A DNA stretch of 64,000 nucleotides from Gemmatimonadota bacterium. Its GTDB lineage: Bacteria; Gemmatimonadota; Gemmatimonadetes; Gemmatimonadales; Gemmatimonadaceae. A program made the position numbers and the translations under genes. The DNA lies in NCBI GenBank assembly GCA_020161135.1, contig JAIUOB010000004.1, forward strand, positions 186,001-250,000, in the 5' to 3' direction. Below the pieces are notes generated by a model. It was not told the origin of the DNA and did not search any database. It was given only the letters and a program-made list of their open reading frames with translations. Shown here piece after piece: positions 26,398-34,810 of this stretch (positions are counted from its first letter, which is position 1; each line of letters starts with the position of its first letter).

Positions 26398-27993
26398 TTA
26401 GTGGGCCGCGGCGGCCTTCGCGCGCTCGCGATCGACGAGCAGGCGCCGCAGGATCTTGCCGGACGGCGACTTGGGGATGGCGTCGATGAACTCCACCTGT
26501 CGCACCTTCTTGTACGGCGAAACACGCTCGGCGACGAACTGCATGATGCTGTCGGCGTCGATGGGCGTGCGGGCGACGATGTAGGCCTTGGGGATCTCCC
26601 CCGCTTCCGCGTCGGGCACGGGAATCACCGCCGCGTCGGCGATGGCCGGGTGCCCCAGCAGCAGCGCCTCGAGTTCGGCGGGCGCGACCTGCAGCCCCTT
26701 GTACTTGATGAGTTCCTTGACGCGATCGACGATGCGATACCAGCCGTACTCGTCCACCACGCCGATGTCGCCCGTGCGGAACCAGCCGTCATCGGTGAGG
26801 CACGCCGCGGTGGCCTCGGGCTTGTTGAGGTACCCCTTCATCACCTGCGGCCCGCGAATCCACACCTCGCCGCGCTCACCGGTGGCGACGTCCTCGCCGG
26901 TCATCGGGTCGACCAGGAGACACTCGGTGTTGGGCGCGCTCGGTCCCACCGAGTCGAGCTGCACACGATCGCCCGACATGGGATGGAAGTGCGACACCGG
27001 GCTCGTCTCGGTCAGCCCATAGCCCTGCCGCACCGTCACGCCGAGGCGCGCCTCGACGGCGCTGGCCACCTCGCTGCCGAGCGGCGCGGCGCCACTGAAC
27101 AGGTAGCGCAACGCCGACAGATCGTAGTTGGCGACCACCGGATGCTTCGCGAACGCGAGCAGGATCGGCGGCACGATGTTCGCCATGCGGATGCGATGTT
27201 CCTGCAGCACGCGCAGCACCTGCTCGAGGTCGAAGCGCGGCAGCGTCACGATGCACGCGCCCTGCCGCAGCGCGCCACCCATGACCACGATCATGCCGTA
27301 GATGTGGAAGAACGGCAGCACGCCCAGCACGCGGTCGCCCGGTGCGAGCACCTGCGTCACGCCCTCCATCTGGCACAGGTTCGCGACCAGGTTGCGGTGC
27401 GTGAGCATGACCCCCTTGGGGATCCCCGAGGTGCCACTCGAATACGGCAGCGCGGCGAGGTCGTTCGCCGGGTCGATGTCCACCACCGGCGGCGTGTTGC
27501 CATGCGCCCACAGGGCGCGATACGGCACCGCGCCCTCGCGCTCGCCAAGCACGACGATCTCGCGCACCGTGCTGGCCAGCCGCGCCGCCGCCTCGCACTT
27601 CTCGTAGAGATCGGGGATGGTGACGATGCACAGCGCTTCGCTGTCGGCGAACTGCGCACCGATCTCCTCGGCCGTCGCGATGGGATTGACCGTCGAGGGC
27701 ACCGCGCCGATGAGGGCGGCCGCGTAGAAGACGACTGCGAAATCGGGGAGGTTGGGGCTCACCATGCCGATCACGTCGCCCTTGCGGATGCCACGGGCGT
27801 GCAGGCCGGCCGCGACATGATGCACCGCGTCGACGAGCCCCGCATACGTGTACGTCTTGCCCGTCACGCCGCAGATGAGCGCCGGTGCGTCGGGGAACTC
27901 GGCGGCACGGCCGAGCACGAACGGCACGAACGCCGAGTCGGGGATGACGACGTCGGGGTGCGGGCTGCGGAGGATGCCGGTGGGACTCACCAT
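26398..27993 (-). CDS. AMP-dependent acyl/aryl-CoA ligase, 4-coumarate-CoA ligase-like
   Basis: A 531-residue ANL-family ligase. Motifs: the P-loop YSSGTSGIPKGVMLTHRN, the GYGLTETSPV adenylate-binding block, the hinge YRIVDRVKELIKYKGLQVAP, and the C-terminal catalytic lysine in PKSPSGKILRR. The layout and motifs are closest to 4-coumarate/long-chain acyl-CoA ligases of the 4CL type rather than to phenylacetate-CoA ligase (PaaK), which lacks this C-terminal form. It makes an acyl-CoA from a carboxylate with ATP; the substrate is not deducible. The first seven bases overlap the stop of the amidohydrolase gene. Confidence 0.9.
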   Translation of the reverse strand: MVSPTGILRSPHPDVVIPDSAFVPFVLGRAAEFPDAPALICGVTGKTYTYAGLVDAVHHVAAGLHARGIRKGDVIGMVSPNLPDFAVVFYAAALIGAVPSTVNPIATAEEIGAQFADSEALCIVTIPDLYEKCEAAARLASTVREIVVLGEREGAVPYRALWAHGNTPPVVDIDPANDLAALPYSSGTSGIPKGVMLTHRNLVANLCQMEGVTQVLAPGDRVLGVLPFFHIYGMIVVMGGALRQGACIVTLPRFDLEQVLRVLQEHRIRMANIVPPILLAFAKHPVVANYDLSALRYLFSGAAPLGSEVASAVEARLGVTVRQGYGLTETSPVSHFHPMSGDRVQLDSVGPSAPNTECLLVDPMTGEDVATGERGEVWIRGPQVMKGYLNKPEATAACLTDDGWFRTGDIGVVDEYGWYRIVDRVKELIKYKGLQVAPAELEALLLGHPAIADAAVIPVPDAEAGEIPKAYIVARTPIDADSIMQFVAERVSPYKKVRQVEFIDAIPKSPSGKILRRLLVDRERAKAAAAH

Positions 27994-29417
27994 AGGCCCG
28001 CCTTGCCGCGCACCGACTCGATGAGCGCCTGCGGATCGTAGCCCACGCCCTGTCGGAACACCGTGACGATCTTGCGCATGTCGCTGATAGTGGAGGCCGG
28101 GTTGCCGTCGAGCACGATGAGATCGGCCAGCTTGCCCACTTCGAGCGAGCCGGTGAGCTGACCGCGCCCAAGATAGGTCGCGCCATTGAGCGTGGAAATG
28201 CGAATGGCTTCGAGCGGCGTGAAGCCCGCCTCGACGAGCAACTCCACGGCACGCTGATTGGAGAAGCCGGGCACGAGCCCGCCACCGCCCGTGGGGTCGG
28301 TGCCCACGACCAGCGTGCCGCCGGCCTTCGCGAAAGCCCGCTCGAACGCCATCCCCTTCGGAAACGCCTTGATGTACGGCGACTGGGTGTTGCGCTGCGT
28401 GGCGGCGTGCCGGCGCTCGTAGTCCTCACGCAACTGCGGCAGCAGCACGTCGAGCCCCGCACCGATCGGGCGCCCGGGGGTGAACGTCTCGAAGATCGTG
28501 AGCGTGCTCGTGACCGCGACGCGCTTCTCGATGAGGTGCCGGAACAGCGCCTGCACCTCGGGCGCATCGGGCTCGCGCGCCGCCATGGACTGTGTGGCCG
28601 CGCCGCCGCGCCCGGTGCACATGTCGGGGCGCTTGTTGGGCACGAAGTCGTTCATGGCGAAGAAGCCATGCTCGAGGTCGTCGATGCCGGCGTCGGCGGC
28701 CTCGCGATACGTGACCGAGCAGAGGTGCCCGGTGATCTTGAGCCCGCGCGCGTGCGCCGCCGCGGCCGCCACGCGCAGCTCGTCGCGCGTGATGTTCATG
28801 TAGGCCTTGAACGACGTCGCGCCGAGGTCGGCCCACATGTCCACGAGCCGCTTCGCGTCGAGCGTGTCGCGCAGCGGCACCACCTGGTTGAACCCCATGC
28901 CGGGGCCTTCGAGGTACGGGGCCGTCGCATCGATGAACGGCCCGGGCTTCGCGCCCGCGGCCGTGCTGCGTGCCATGAGCAGCTCGGCCAGCCCGTTCAT
29001 GTTGCCGCCGGTGCGCATGCTGGTCACGCCGCCGGCGAGGTAGAGCCGCGAAAAGCTCTCCGTGAGGTTGCCGTACGTGCCGGCCCCCACGGGGTAGAAG
29101 AGGTGCTCGTGCACCATCACGAGACCGGGCGTGACGCTCTTGCCGGTCAGGTCGACCACCTGCGCGCCGGCGGGCACCGGCGTGCGCGCCGCGGGGCCGA
29201 TGGCGGCGATCCGCCCGTCGCGCACGATGAGCGTCTGGTCGTCGCGCGGAGCCGCCCCCGTGCCGTCGATGACGCGCACATGCGTGAGCGCGAGGACCGC
29301 GGTGTCGTAGCGGACGAAGCTGCGCACGGCGGGCCCCACCGGCGCGCGCTGCGCGTCTGCGTGGAGTGCCGTGATCGACGACAGCACGGCGACGGCGACC
29401 CGCCAACGCGCGCGCAC
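27987..29417 (-). CDS. secreted amidohydrolase (imidazolonepropionase-like)
   Basis: A 476-residue protein. I choose GTG 29417, two bases after the upstream TAG (29420-29422): it gives a clean signal peptide, VRARWRVAVAVLSSITALHADAQ, and coupled translation. The amidohydrolase fold is clear: LALTHVRVIDGTG, then LIVRDGRIAAIGPAA, VDLTGKSVTPGLVMVHEHLF (HxH-type motif reads HEH), GATSFKAYMN (possible metal-bridging Lys), GLKITGHLCS, LEHGF, VVGTDPTGGG and TLNGATYLGRGQLTGSLEVGKLADLIVLDGNP. Related secreted enzymes include prolidase-type Xaa-Pro dipeptidases. The next gene, a ligase, overlaps it by seven bases. Confidence 0.88.
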   Translation of the reverse strand: MRARWRVAVAVLSSITALHADAQRAPVGPAVRSFVRYDTAVLALTHVRVIDGTGAAPRDDQTLIVRDGRIAAIGPAARTPVPAGAQVVDLTGKSVTPGLVMVHEHLFYPVGAGTYGNLTESFSRLYLAGGVTSMRTGGNMNGLAELLMARSTAAGAKPGPFIDATAPYLEGPGMGFNQVVPLRDTLDAKRLVDMWADLGATSFKAYMNITRDELRVAAAAAHARGLKITGHLCSVTYREAADAGIDDLEHGFFAMNDFVPNKRPDMCTGRGGAATQSMAAREPDAPEVQALFRHLIEKRVAVTSTLTIFETFTPGRPIGAGLDVLLPQLREDYERRHAATQRNTQSPYIKAFPKGMAFERAFAKAGGTLVVGTDPTGGGGLVPGFSNQRAVELLVEAGFTPLEAIRISTLNGATYLGRGQLTGSLEVGKLADLIVLDGNPASTISDMRKIVTVFRQGVGYDPQALIESVRGKAGLW

Positions 29418-29419
29418 GG

Positions 29420-30307
29420 CTACTTGTACGCCTTCATGGCCGCCGCACTGGCCGTGATCGACGCGATCGCGTCGCCCGGGTTGTCGTGCTCGATGAACCA
29501 ATGGCGCAGCCCCGCCTTCCGCCCCGCGTCGAGGATCGCGCGGAAGTCGATGGTGCCCGCCCCTACCGGAAGCATCGCCCGCTCAGGCGCCGGCCCCGCG
29601 TCCTTCACGTGGATGGCCACGATGCGCTTGCCGTGCGTGCGGAACAGCGCGAGCGGGTCCTGCCCCGCCTTCACCGCCCAGTAGCAGTCGAGTTCGAGCT
29701 GCACGAGCGACGCGTCGGTGCCGGTGATGATCGCGAAGGGCGTCGTGTCCTCGACCGCCGCGAACTCGGCGTCATGGTTGTGGTAGCCGAAGCCGAGCCC
29801 CGCCGCCTTGGCCTTTTCGCCGGCGGTGTTGAGCCGCGCGGCGAACTCCTGCCATGCGGCCTTCTCGGTGCGCGCGCGCACGCGCGGCGACGGCACGATG
29901 ACCAGCTTGTGCCCCAGCGCATTCGCGCGCTCGAAGATGGGCCCCCAGCCGTCGTCGGTGGCGGGCATCCCCTCGTGCGTGGCCGGCGCGGTCAGGCCGC
30001 GTGCCGACAGCGCAGCGCGCCACCACGCGGCGTCCTTGTTGTAGTAGCCCGCGAACTCGAGTTCGGTGATGCCCGCCTTCGCGATGGCATCGAGCGTCCC
30101 CTCGATGTCCTTCGCCATCACACTGCGCACGGTGTAGAGCTGCAGACCGATGCGGTCGATGCGCGGCGCGCCGCCGACGACCGGCGTGGCCGCCGCACGC
30201 AGCAGCGCCGGCAGCGCGGCGCCGCCCGCGAGACCACCCGCCACGCCCGTTGCCAGCAGCCGCAGCGCCGCGCGGCGATCGAGTGCCTTCCCGTTGCCTT
30301 CGTGCAT
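29420..30307 (-). CDS. sugar phosphate isomerase/epimerase-like TIM barrel, exported
   Basis: A 295-residue protein of the xylose isomerase-like TIM-barrel superfamily. The N-terminus has a twin-Arg export signal (DRRAALRLLATGVAGGLAGGAA). The barrel begins IDRIGLQLYTVRSVM and holds the metal ligands: Glu in GITELEFAGYY, His in GFGYHNHDAEF, Glu/Asp in VQLELDCYW, His in IVAIHVKD, and Glu in HWFIEHD. Members are commonly co-encoded with Gfo/Idh dehydrogenases and DUF1080 hydrolases for 3-keto-sugar handling. It lies two bases after the GNAT gene's stop and is followed, also with a two-base gap, by the amidohydrolase gene. Confidence 0.88.
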   Translation of the reverse strand: MHEGNGKALDRRAALRLLATGVAGGLAGGAALPALLRAAATPVVGGAPRIDRIGLQLYTVRSVMAKDIEGTLDAIAKAGITELEFAGYYNKDAAWWRAALSARGLTAPATHEGMPATDDGWGPIFERANALGHKLVIVPSPRVRARTEKAAWQEFAARLNTAGEKAKAAGLGFGYHNHDAEFAAVEDTTPFAIITGTDASLVQLELDCYWAVKAGQDPLALFRTHGKRIVAIHVKDAGPAPERAMLPVGAGTIDFRAILDAGRKAGLRHWFIEHDNPGDAIASITASAAAMKAYK

Positions 30308-30309
30308 CG

Positions 30310-30813
30310 TCACGCTTCTCCGCTCGCAAGATGAGTCAGCGCGTCGCCCGTGACGCGATAGACGGTCCACGCATCGTTCGGCCGCGCCCCGAGCTTCGTG
30401 TAGAAGCCGATCGCGTCCACGTTCCAGTCCAGCACCGACCATTCGAGCCGGCCGCAGCCACGCGCCACTGCCAGGTGCGCGAGGTGAACCAGCAGCGCCT
30501 TGCCGATCCCGTGCCCTCGCAGCGCCGGCTGCACGAACAGATCTTCGAGGTAGATCCCCGGACGCGCAAGGAACGTGCTGTAGTTGTGGAAGAAGAGGGC
30601 GAACCCGGCCACGGCCCCTTCCCACTCCGCCAGCACCACCTCGGCGTAGGGGCGCGCCCCGAACAGGGTGGCCTCGAGCTGCGCGTCGGTCGCGACGCAC
30701 TCGTGGCGCAACCGCTCGTAGTCGGCCAGCCCCTCGATGAGCGCACGGATGACCGGCACGTCGGCCCGCGTGGCCGCTCGCAAGGCGAGCCGCGCATCGT
30801 GCGGCGTGCTCAC
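30310..30813 (-). CDS. GNAT family N-acetyltransferase, diamine-acetyltransferase-like
   Basis: A 167-residue acetyltransferase. It begins LALRAATRADVPVIRALIEGLADYERL, has the family core IYLEDLFVQPALRGHGIGKALL with the acetyl-CoA pyrophosphate loop R/Q-x-x-G-x-G/A, and then RLEWSVLDWNVDAIGFYTKLGARP with the usual Tyr. The AEYE-like start and EDLFV block resemble spermidine/spermine N1-acetyltransferase. The acceptor amine is unknown. It starts seven bases after a secreted unknown gene, within the same minus-strand unit. Confidence 0.9.
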   Translation of the reverse strand: MSTPHDARLALRAATRADVPVIRALIEGLADYERLRHECVATDAQLEATLFGARPYAEVVLAEWEGAVAGFALFFHNYSTFLARPGIYLEDLFVQPALRGHGIGKALLVHLAHLAVARGCGRLEWSVLDWNVDAIGFYTKLGARPNDAWTVYRVTGDALTHLASGEA

Positions 30814-30820
30814 GGGTTCC

Positions 30821-31723
30821 TCATGGCGTCGCGCCCGGCAGGGCCGTGTGCACCCAGGTGCCGCGCGCGCGCGTCAGCACCGACTCGAACTGCCTCGTGC
30901 GCACGCGCACCTCGGGCACCTGCGTGAGCAGTTCCCGCGCCGCGAACAGCTCACTCACCAGCGGAATGCGCTCCTCGACGCTGGCAATGGTGAGCGTGCG
31001 CGCGTTGGCTGCCGGCGCGGTCACGAAGCGAATCGCGGGTGACGACCGGCTGTGTCCCAGCTCGCGACTGCCATCCTTGGCCATCTGGATGACCGAGTCG
31101 CCGCCGACGGCCACCCGCCCCGCCGTGCCCGGCAACGGCAGGAACCACACCTCCATGATGTTCTCCTGCGGCAGCACCACCGGCACGAACGGCGTCACGT
31201 CGCGGCCCCGCAGCGGCACGGAGGCGCCCCGGCGCTGCGCGCGCAGCACGGCGCCCACGAGGGTCGTGTCCACCTCGTCCGTCACGACCGCCACGCCACG
31301 CACCGCCGCACCGGCCGCCCCGCGTGCCGCAACCTGCACCCGCACCGCCGCGCCGGGCATGCCGGCGGTGATCTCGCCGTACACCCCGCGCCATTCGCGG
31401 CCGGTGTTCACACACGCCAGCTCCCACGTGGATGCGATCGTGCCCACGAGCCCCGCCCGCACCGCACCCACCGTGCGCTCCACACACCGGACGTACCCCA
31501 GCGCTTCCGCCGCGCGCCGATCACGCTCGGCGAAGAGCCCCGTCTGCGTGGACGGTACCTTGGGGAGGTCCGGCAGCGGCGGCGGGCCCGGCGGCTTCTT
31601 GCTGCCGCCGCGTTGGGCATGCAGGGCGGGCGGTGCGGCAACGCTGAGCAGCGCGCAGACGACGGCGCACAGCAGCGCGCACAGCAACGCGCGTGGCGAC
31701 ACGGAGGGGAGTGAACGGGGCAT
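30821..31723 (-). CDS. secreted protein of unknown function
   Basis: A 300-residue protein. A long hydrophobic signal peptide (RALLCALLCAVVCALLSVAA) ends near ALHAQ, followed by a Lys/Pro-rich linker. The mature part has two halves: about 60-190 with a paired Cys (YVRCVERT, WELACVN) that could form a disulfide, and about 190-300 rich in beta strands (FVPVVLPQENIMEVWFLPL; VAVGGDSVIQMAKDG; FVTAPAANARTLTIASVEERIPLVSELF). No family or active site is recognised. It lies seven bases upstream of the GNAT gene and may head a six-gene operon with it. Confidence 0.7.
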   Translation of the reverse strand: MPRSLPSVSPRALLCALLCAVVCALLSVAAPPALHAQRGGSKKPPGPPPLPDLPKVPSTQTGLFAERDRRAAEALGYVRCVERTVGAVRAGLVGTIASTWELACVNTGREWRGVYGEITAGMPGAAVRVQVAARGAAGAAVRGVAVVTDEVDTTLVGAVLRAQRRGASVPLRGRDVTPFVPVVLPQENIMEVWFLPLPGTAGRVAVGGDSVIQMAKDGSRELGHSRSSPAIRFVTAPAANARTLTIASVEERIPLVSELFAARELLTQVPEVRVRTRQFESVLTRARGTWVHTALPGATP

Positions 31724-31781
31724 GGCGGCAGGGAAAAGCGGCAGGAAGAACCCCCTGCAATGTAGCCGCCCGCGCCGACCC

Positions 31782-32948
31782 TCAGGCCACCCGCACCTGT
31801 CCGCGCGTCACATGTGGCGACCAGTGCGCGCCCAGCAGGCGCTGCACCCCGGCCGGATCGTTGTCGAGCGCCGCCGCCACCACCGCGCGTGCGGCCAGCG
31901 CGCCGATCACGTTCCCGGTGCCCGAATACGCGCCCAGCGCCCACAACTGCTCACGCACCTGCTCAATGATGGGGAGCCCCGTGTCGCTGAACGCCGCGCA
32001 GGCCGCCCACCGATGGGTGATCGGCGCGGTGACCTTGAGGCGATCACGCAGGAAGTGCTCGAGCATCCACTGCACTGCGGGCGTGGGGTGGGCGTCGTGA
32101 CTCCACTCCGACGGTCCGGCCTTGTCGCGAAAGCCGCCCAGCGCGATGCGTCCGTCGGGCGTCTGCTGCCAGTACTCATAGCCTTCGCGGTAGTACATGG
32201 GGCACCGCACCTCCCGCTCACGCGTGGGCGCGGTGGCCAGCATCTGCAGCCGCGCCGTGCGCACGCGACCCGCAAGTTCGGGCACGAGTTGTTCGAGATG
32301 TCCGTCGACGGCCACGAAGACGCGTGCGCAGTGCACGACGCCGGCCGGCGTGACGACGCGCGCGTCCTCGATGCGCGTGACCGGCGTGCGCGCGAAGAGC
32401 CGGGCCCCATCGGCGCGCACACGCTGCGCAAGCAGGCGACAACGCGCCAGCGGATTGAACGCGGCATCGCTCGGCAGGAAGAGCCCCACGCCATCGGCGT
32501 CCTCACACCACTCCACCGCGAGACCATCGGCCCGCATGACGTCGAGCTGCGTGCGGCAGTCCGACACCTCCCACTCGTCGGCGGCCACACGACGCGAGCC
32601 ACAGAAGCGCACCGTGCCCGCCGCCGCCTCGGCGATGCGACGGATCTCGCCGAGCGTCGCCTCGTAGATGGCGCGGGCCCGCACCGCGCCGTGCTTCCGC
32701 ACCGCATCGTGATAGAAGTCGTACGCACCGGCCAGCAGGAAGCCACCGTTGCGCCCCGCCGCGCCCGCGCCCACGTCGTGGGCATCGATGCCCACCACGC
32801 GCTCGTCGCGCTGCAGCAGCTCCTCGATGAGCGTGAGCCCCGTGCCCCCCAGGCCGATCACGCAACTGTCTGCACTCACATCGCCATGCAACGCGGGCAG
32901 CGAGACCCAGCGGTCATCGTCCCAGACTGGACCGGTTTGGAGCAGCAT
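31782..32948 (-). CDS. FAD-dependent oxidoreductase, DAO/DadA-like
   Basis: A 388-residue flavoprotein. The FAD-binding Rossmann motif is CVIGLGGTGLTLIEELLQRDERVVGIDAHDVG, followed by the family block GAGAAGRNGGFLLAGAYDF. A middle substrate domain leads to GRIALGGFRDK, the THRWAACAAFSDTGLPIIEQ segment, and GAYSGTGNVIGALAARAV at the C-terminus, typical of DAO-family amine or amino-acid oxidases and dehydrogenases. The frame stays open upstream to 33089, but that would overlap the S41 gene by about 115 bases; ATG 32948 leaves a 25-base gap. The ribosome site is poor (CCCTCC on this strand). Confidence 0.85.
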   Translation of the reverse strand: MLLQTGPVWDDDRWVSLPALHGDVSADSCVIGLGGTGLTLIEELLQRDERVVGIDAHDVGAGAAGRNGGFLLAGAYDFYHDAVRKHGAVRARAIYEATLGEIRRIAEAAAGTVRFCGSRRVAADEWEVSDCRTQLDVMRADGLAVEWCEDADGVGLFLPSDAAFNPLARCRLLAQRVRADGARLFARTPVTRIEDARVVTPAGVVHCARVFVAVDGHLEQLVPELAGRVRTARLQMLATAPTREREVRCPMYYREGYEYWQQTPDGRIALGGFRDKAGPSEWSHDAHPTPAVQWMLEHFLRDRLKVTAPITHRWAACAAFSDTGLPIIEQVREQLWALGAYSGTGNVIGALAARAVVAAALDNDPAGVQRLLGAHWSPHVTRGQVRVA

Positions 32949-32973
32949 CGGAGGGGAGTGGTGAGCAGCGCAA

Positions 32974-34104
32974 TCAGTGCCGCGGCAACGTATCGCGAAT
33001 CCGCTCGTCGCGGGGTGGCGATTCGCCGCCACCTGCCGGGGCGATACGATACACGCCGGTACGCTCGCCGAGGAGTCCCACCGCCGCATCGATCAGCGGA
33101 TCGCGATCGCCCGGGTAGCGCGTCGGTTCCCACGCCAACGCCATGTGCGGCGCAACGCCGCGCCATTCGATAGGGTTGCGGTCCGGTCCGAACTCGAGCC
33201 AGCGGGGCACGGTGAACTGCCATCCGTTGCCCAGCGCAAACGCTGCGGGATTGCCAGACGAGCCGCCCGTCGTGTCGCCGATGACGGTGACCTGCGGCAA
33301 GGTGCGCATCGCGGCGACGAAGCTCTCCGTCGCACTCAGCCCTCCGCGCCCGGCGATGATGACCACGGGGCGCGTGAACTGGAACGGACCGCGCGGACTG
33401 ATCGTGCGGGCAAGGGGCATTTCGGCGCCCGTCACGCGCGGATCGAGGCGGATCTCGACGAACGACGCCGGAAACGCCCTCACCGTGAAGCGACTCGCGA
33501 ACGCCAGCGCCGTCTGGTCGTTGCCACCGGCGTTCGTGCGTACGTCGATGATGAGCCCCTGCGCATCGCGGACACGGGCCAGCGCCGCATCGAGCACCTC
33601 CGCGTTCACGGGCGCCCGCCACGAGCCGAGGTAGAGGTAGGCGTAGCCGCCGACCGTCGCTTCGCCCAGATCGCCGGGGCGTGCGATGTAGTTCGCATCG
33701 CGCAGCGCGCTCTGCCAGCGGCGGCGATCGAAGTTGCTCACGGGCACCGCGCGATAGCTGGGCACCACATGGCCACGCGGGTCGACGAGCCAGATGTGCC
33801 GGTCACGCAGCGGCGCGAGCATGTCCAGGAGCACGGCCACCAGCTCGTCCTGCGTGCGCGCGCGCTCGGCACGCGGGCGATACTTCTCGCGCACCGCCTG
33901 CCAATCGACCTGCTTGTACGCGAACGACGGATACACCTCGTCGAACCGCGTCCACAGGGAATCGAACTGATCGACGAACGGCATCACCCTGGGTGCTGCG
34001 GACGCCGCGCGCGACGTGCGGAGCGCACCCGCGCCCGCACACCCCATCGCCAGCAAACCGAGGCCCAGCGCAAGGACGATCGTCCCGCGTCCTGCCTGTC
34101 GCAT
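32974..34104 (-). CDS. S41 family peptidase, lipoprotein
   Basis: A 376-residue lipoprotein with lipobox LAMGC. The S41 helical N-domain (FDSLWTRFDEVYPSFAYKQVDWQAVREKYRPRAERA) is followed by LDMLAPLRDRHIWLVD, then the core (LIIDVRTNAGGND) and the nucleophile block LSATESFVAAM (S-x-x-E). The next loop reads GDTTGGSSGN, with no Lys at the CtpA position, so it is of the tricorn/IRBP-like type. There is no clear PDZ domain. The protein is related in plan to the S41 lipoprotein at the window's left edge. It lies upstream of, and probably in the same transcript as, the DAO-type oxidoreductase. Confidence 0.9.
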   Translation of the reverse strand: MRQAGRGTIVLALGLGLLAMGCAGAGALRTSRAASAAPRVMPFVDQFDSLWTRFDEVYPSFAYKQVDWQAVREKYRPRAERARTQDELVAVLLDMLAPLRDRHIWLVDPRGHVVPSYRAVPVSNFDRRRWQSALRDANYIARPGDLGEATVGGYAYLYLGSWRAPVNAEVLDAALARVRDAQGLIIDVRTNAGGNDQTALAFASRFTVRAFPASFVEIRLDPRVTGAEMPLARTISPRGPFQFTRPVVIIAGRGGLSATESFVAAMRTLPQVTVIGDTTGGSSGNPAAFALGNGWQFTVPRWLEFGPDRNPIEWRGVAPHMALAWEPTRYPGDRDPLIDAAVGLLGERTGVYRIAPAGGGESPPRDERIRDTLPRH

Positions 34105-34247
34105 GCCCCTACGATGCGGACCGGAACCCCATCGGTCCAGAGGAGGGACGAAACCGCGGTGAACGCGAGGGTCGGGGTGCACGTTCCCGGGACGAGCCGC
34201 GGCCCGCGCGCGCCACGCGCCGCCCCCGGCAGCGCCTGCCGGACCGG

Positions 34248-34700
34248 CTAACGCCCCAGACGCGTCACGGCCTGTCGCACCTGCACCGCCAGCGCCGGCA
34301 CGGCCTGCATGGAATCGTGGAAGAGGCGCTGGAAGGTGTCCCCTGCGGCATCAGGGCGCAGGAGACGAATGCCGCGTTCGAAGAGCACCGCCGCCTCGTC
34401 GGCCCCCACCGGCTGCTCCTTGTCGCTCGTCCGCTCGTCGATCAGCAGCACCAGCTCCGCCATCGGGCGCAGCCACTCGAACCAGTTGTCGTTGATGACG
34501 AGCTGGAGGAAGACCGAGTTGTTGGGGATGCGCCCGTGCACCGCCTCGTACCGGATGCGCTCGGCGTCCAGCAGGGCACGATGCACCGCCAGCAGCGCGC
34601 GGCGAAGCTGTTCGAGGCGCTGCAGGTCGTCCGCCGACGAGGTCGCGGCCGGTGCGGGGCCCGCAGGGGGCATGGGGGTGTTGTCGGGGGCGTCGGTCAT
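34248..34700 (-). CDS. small soluble protein of unknown function
   Basis: A 150-residue protein with no signal peptide or membrane span. A Pro/Ala-rich start (TPMPPAGPAPAATSSA) leads into helical sequence: LQRLEQLRRALLAVHRALLDAERIRYEAVHG, then NNSVFLQLVINDNWFEWLRPMAELVLLIDE, then ADEAAVLFERGIRLL. It is probably a helical bundle. The ATG at 34700 has GGAGCC four bases upstream and is the natural start; the frame remains open 37 codons further, into the leader of the divergent S9 gene. I do not recognise the family. Confidence 0.72.
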   Translation of the reverse strand: MTDAPDNTPMPPAGPAPAATSSADDLQRLEQLRRALLAVHRALLDAERIRYEAVHGRIPNNSVFLQLVINDNWFEWLRPMAELVLLIDERTSDKEQPVGADEAAVLFERGIRLLRPDAAGDTFQRLFHDSMQAVPALAVQVRQAVTRLGR

Positions 34701-34810
34701 GATGGGCTCCTGACGAAAGATAGCCGGGCGAGCAATTCGCCCCGGCGCCGCGTATTCTCTCCCGCGTCCCTCACGGTTCACCGTGCCCCGCCCGTCACGG
34801 ACCCCTCCCA

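Noticed and set aside
26398..27993. Acyl-CoA ligase considered as the missing PaaK
   Set aside because: Its motifs (YSSGTSGIPKG, PKSPSGKILRR) are of the 4CL type and it is about 26 kb from the paa operon in an unrelated unit.
25252..28041. A 929-codon open frame on the plus strand
   Set aside because: It is antisense to the Gfo/Idh and ligase genes, both of which have full motif sets; its composition (His/Arg/Asp/Val) is that of a shadow frame.
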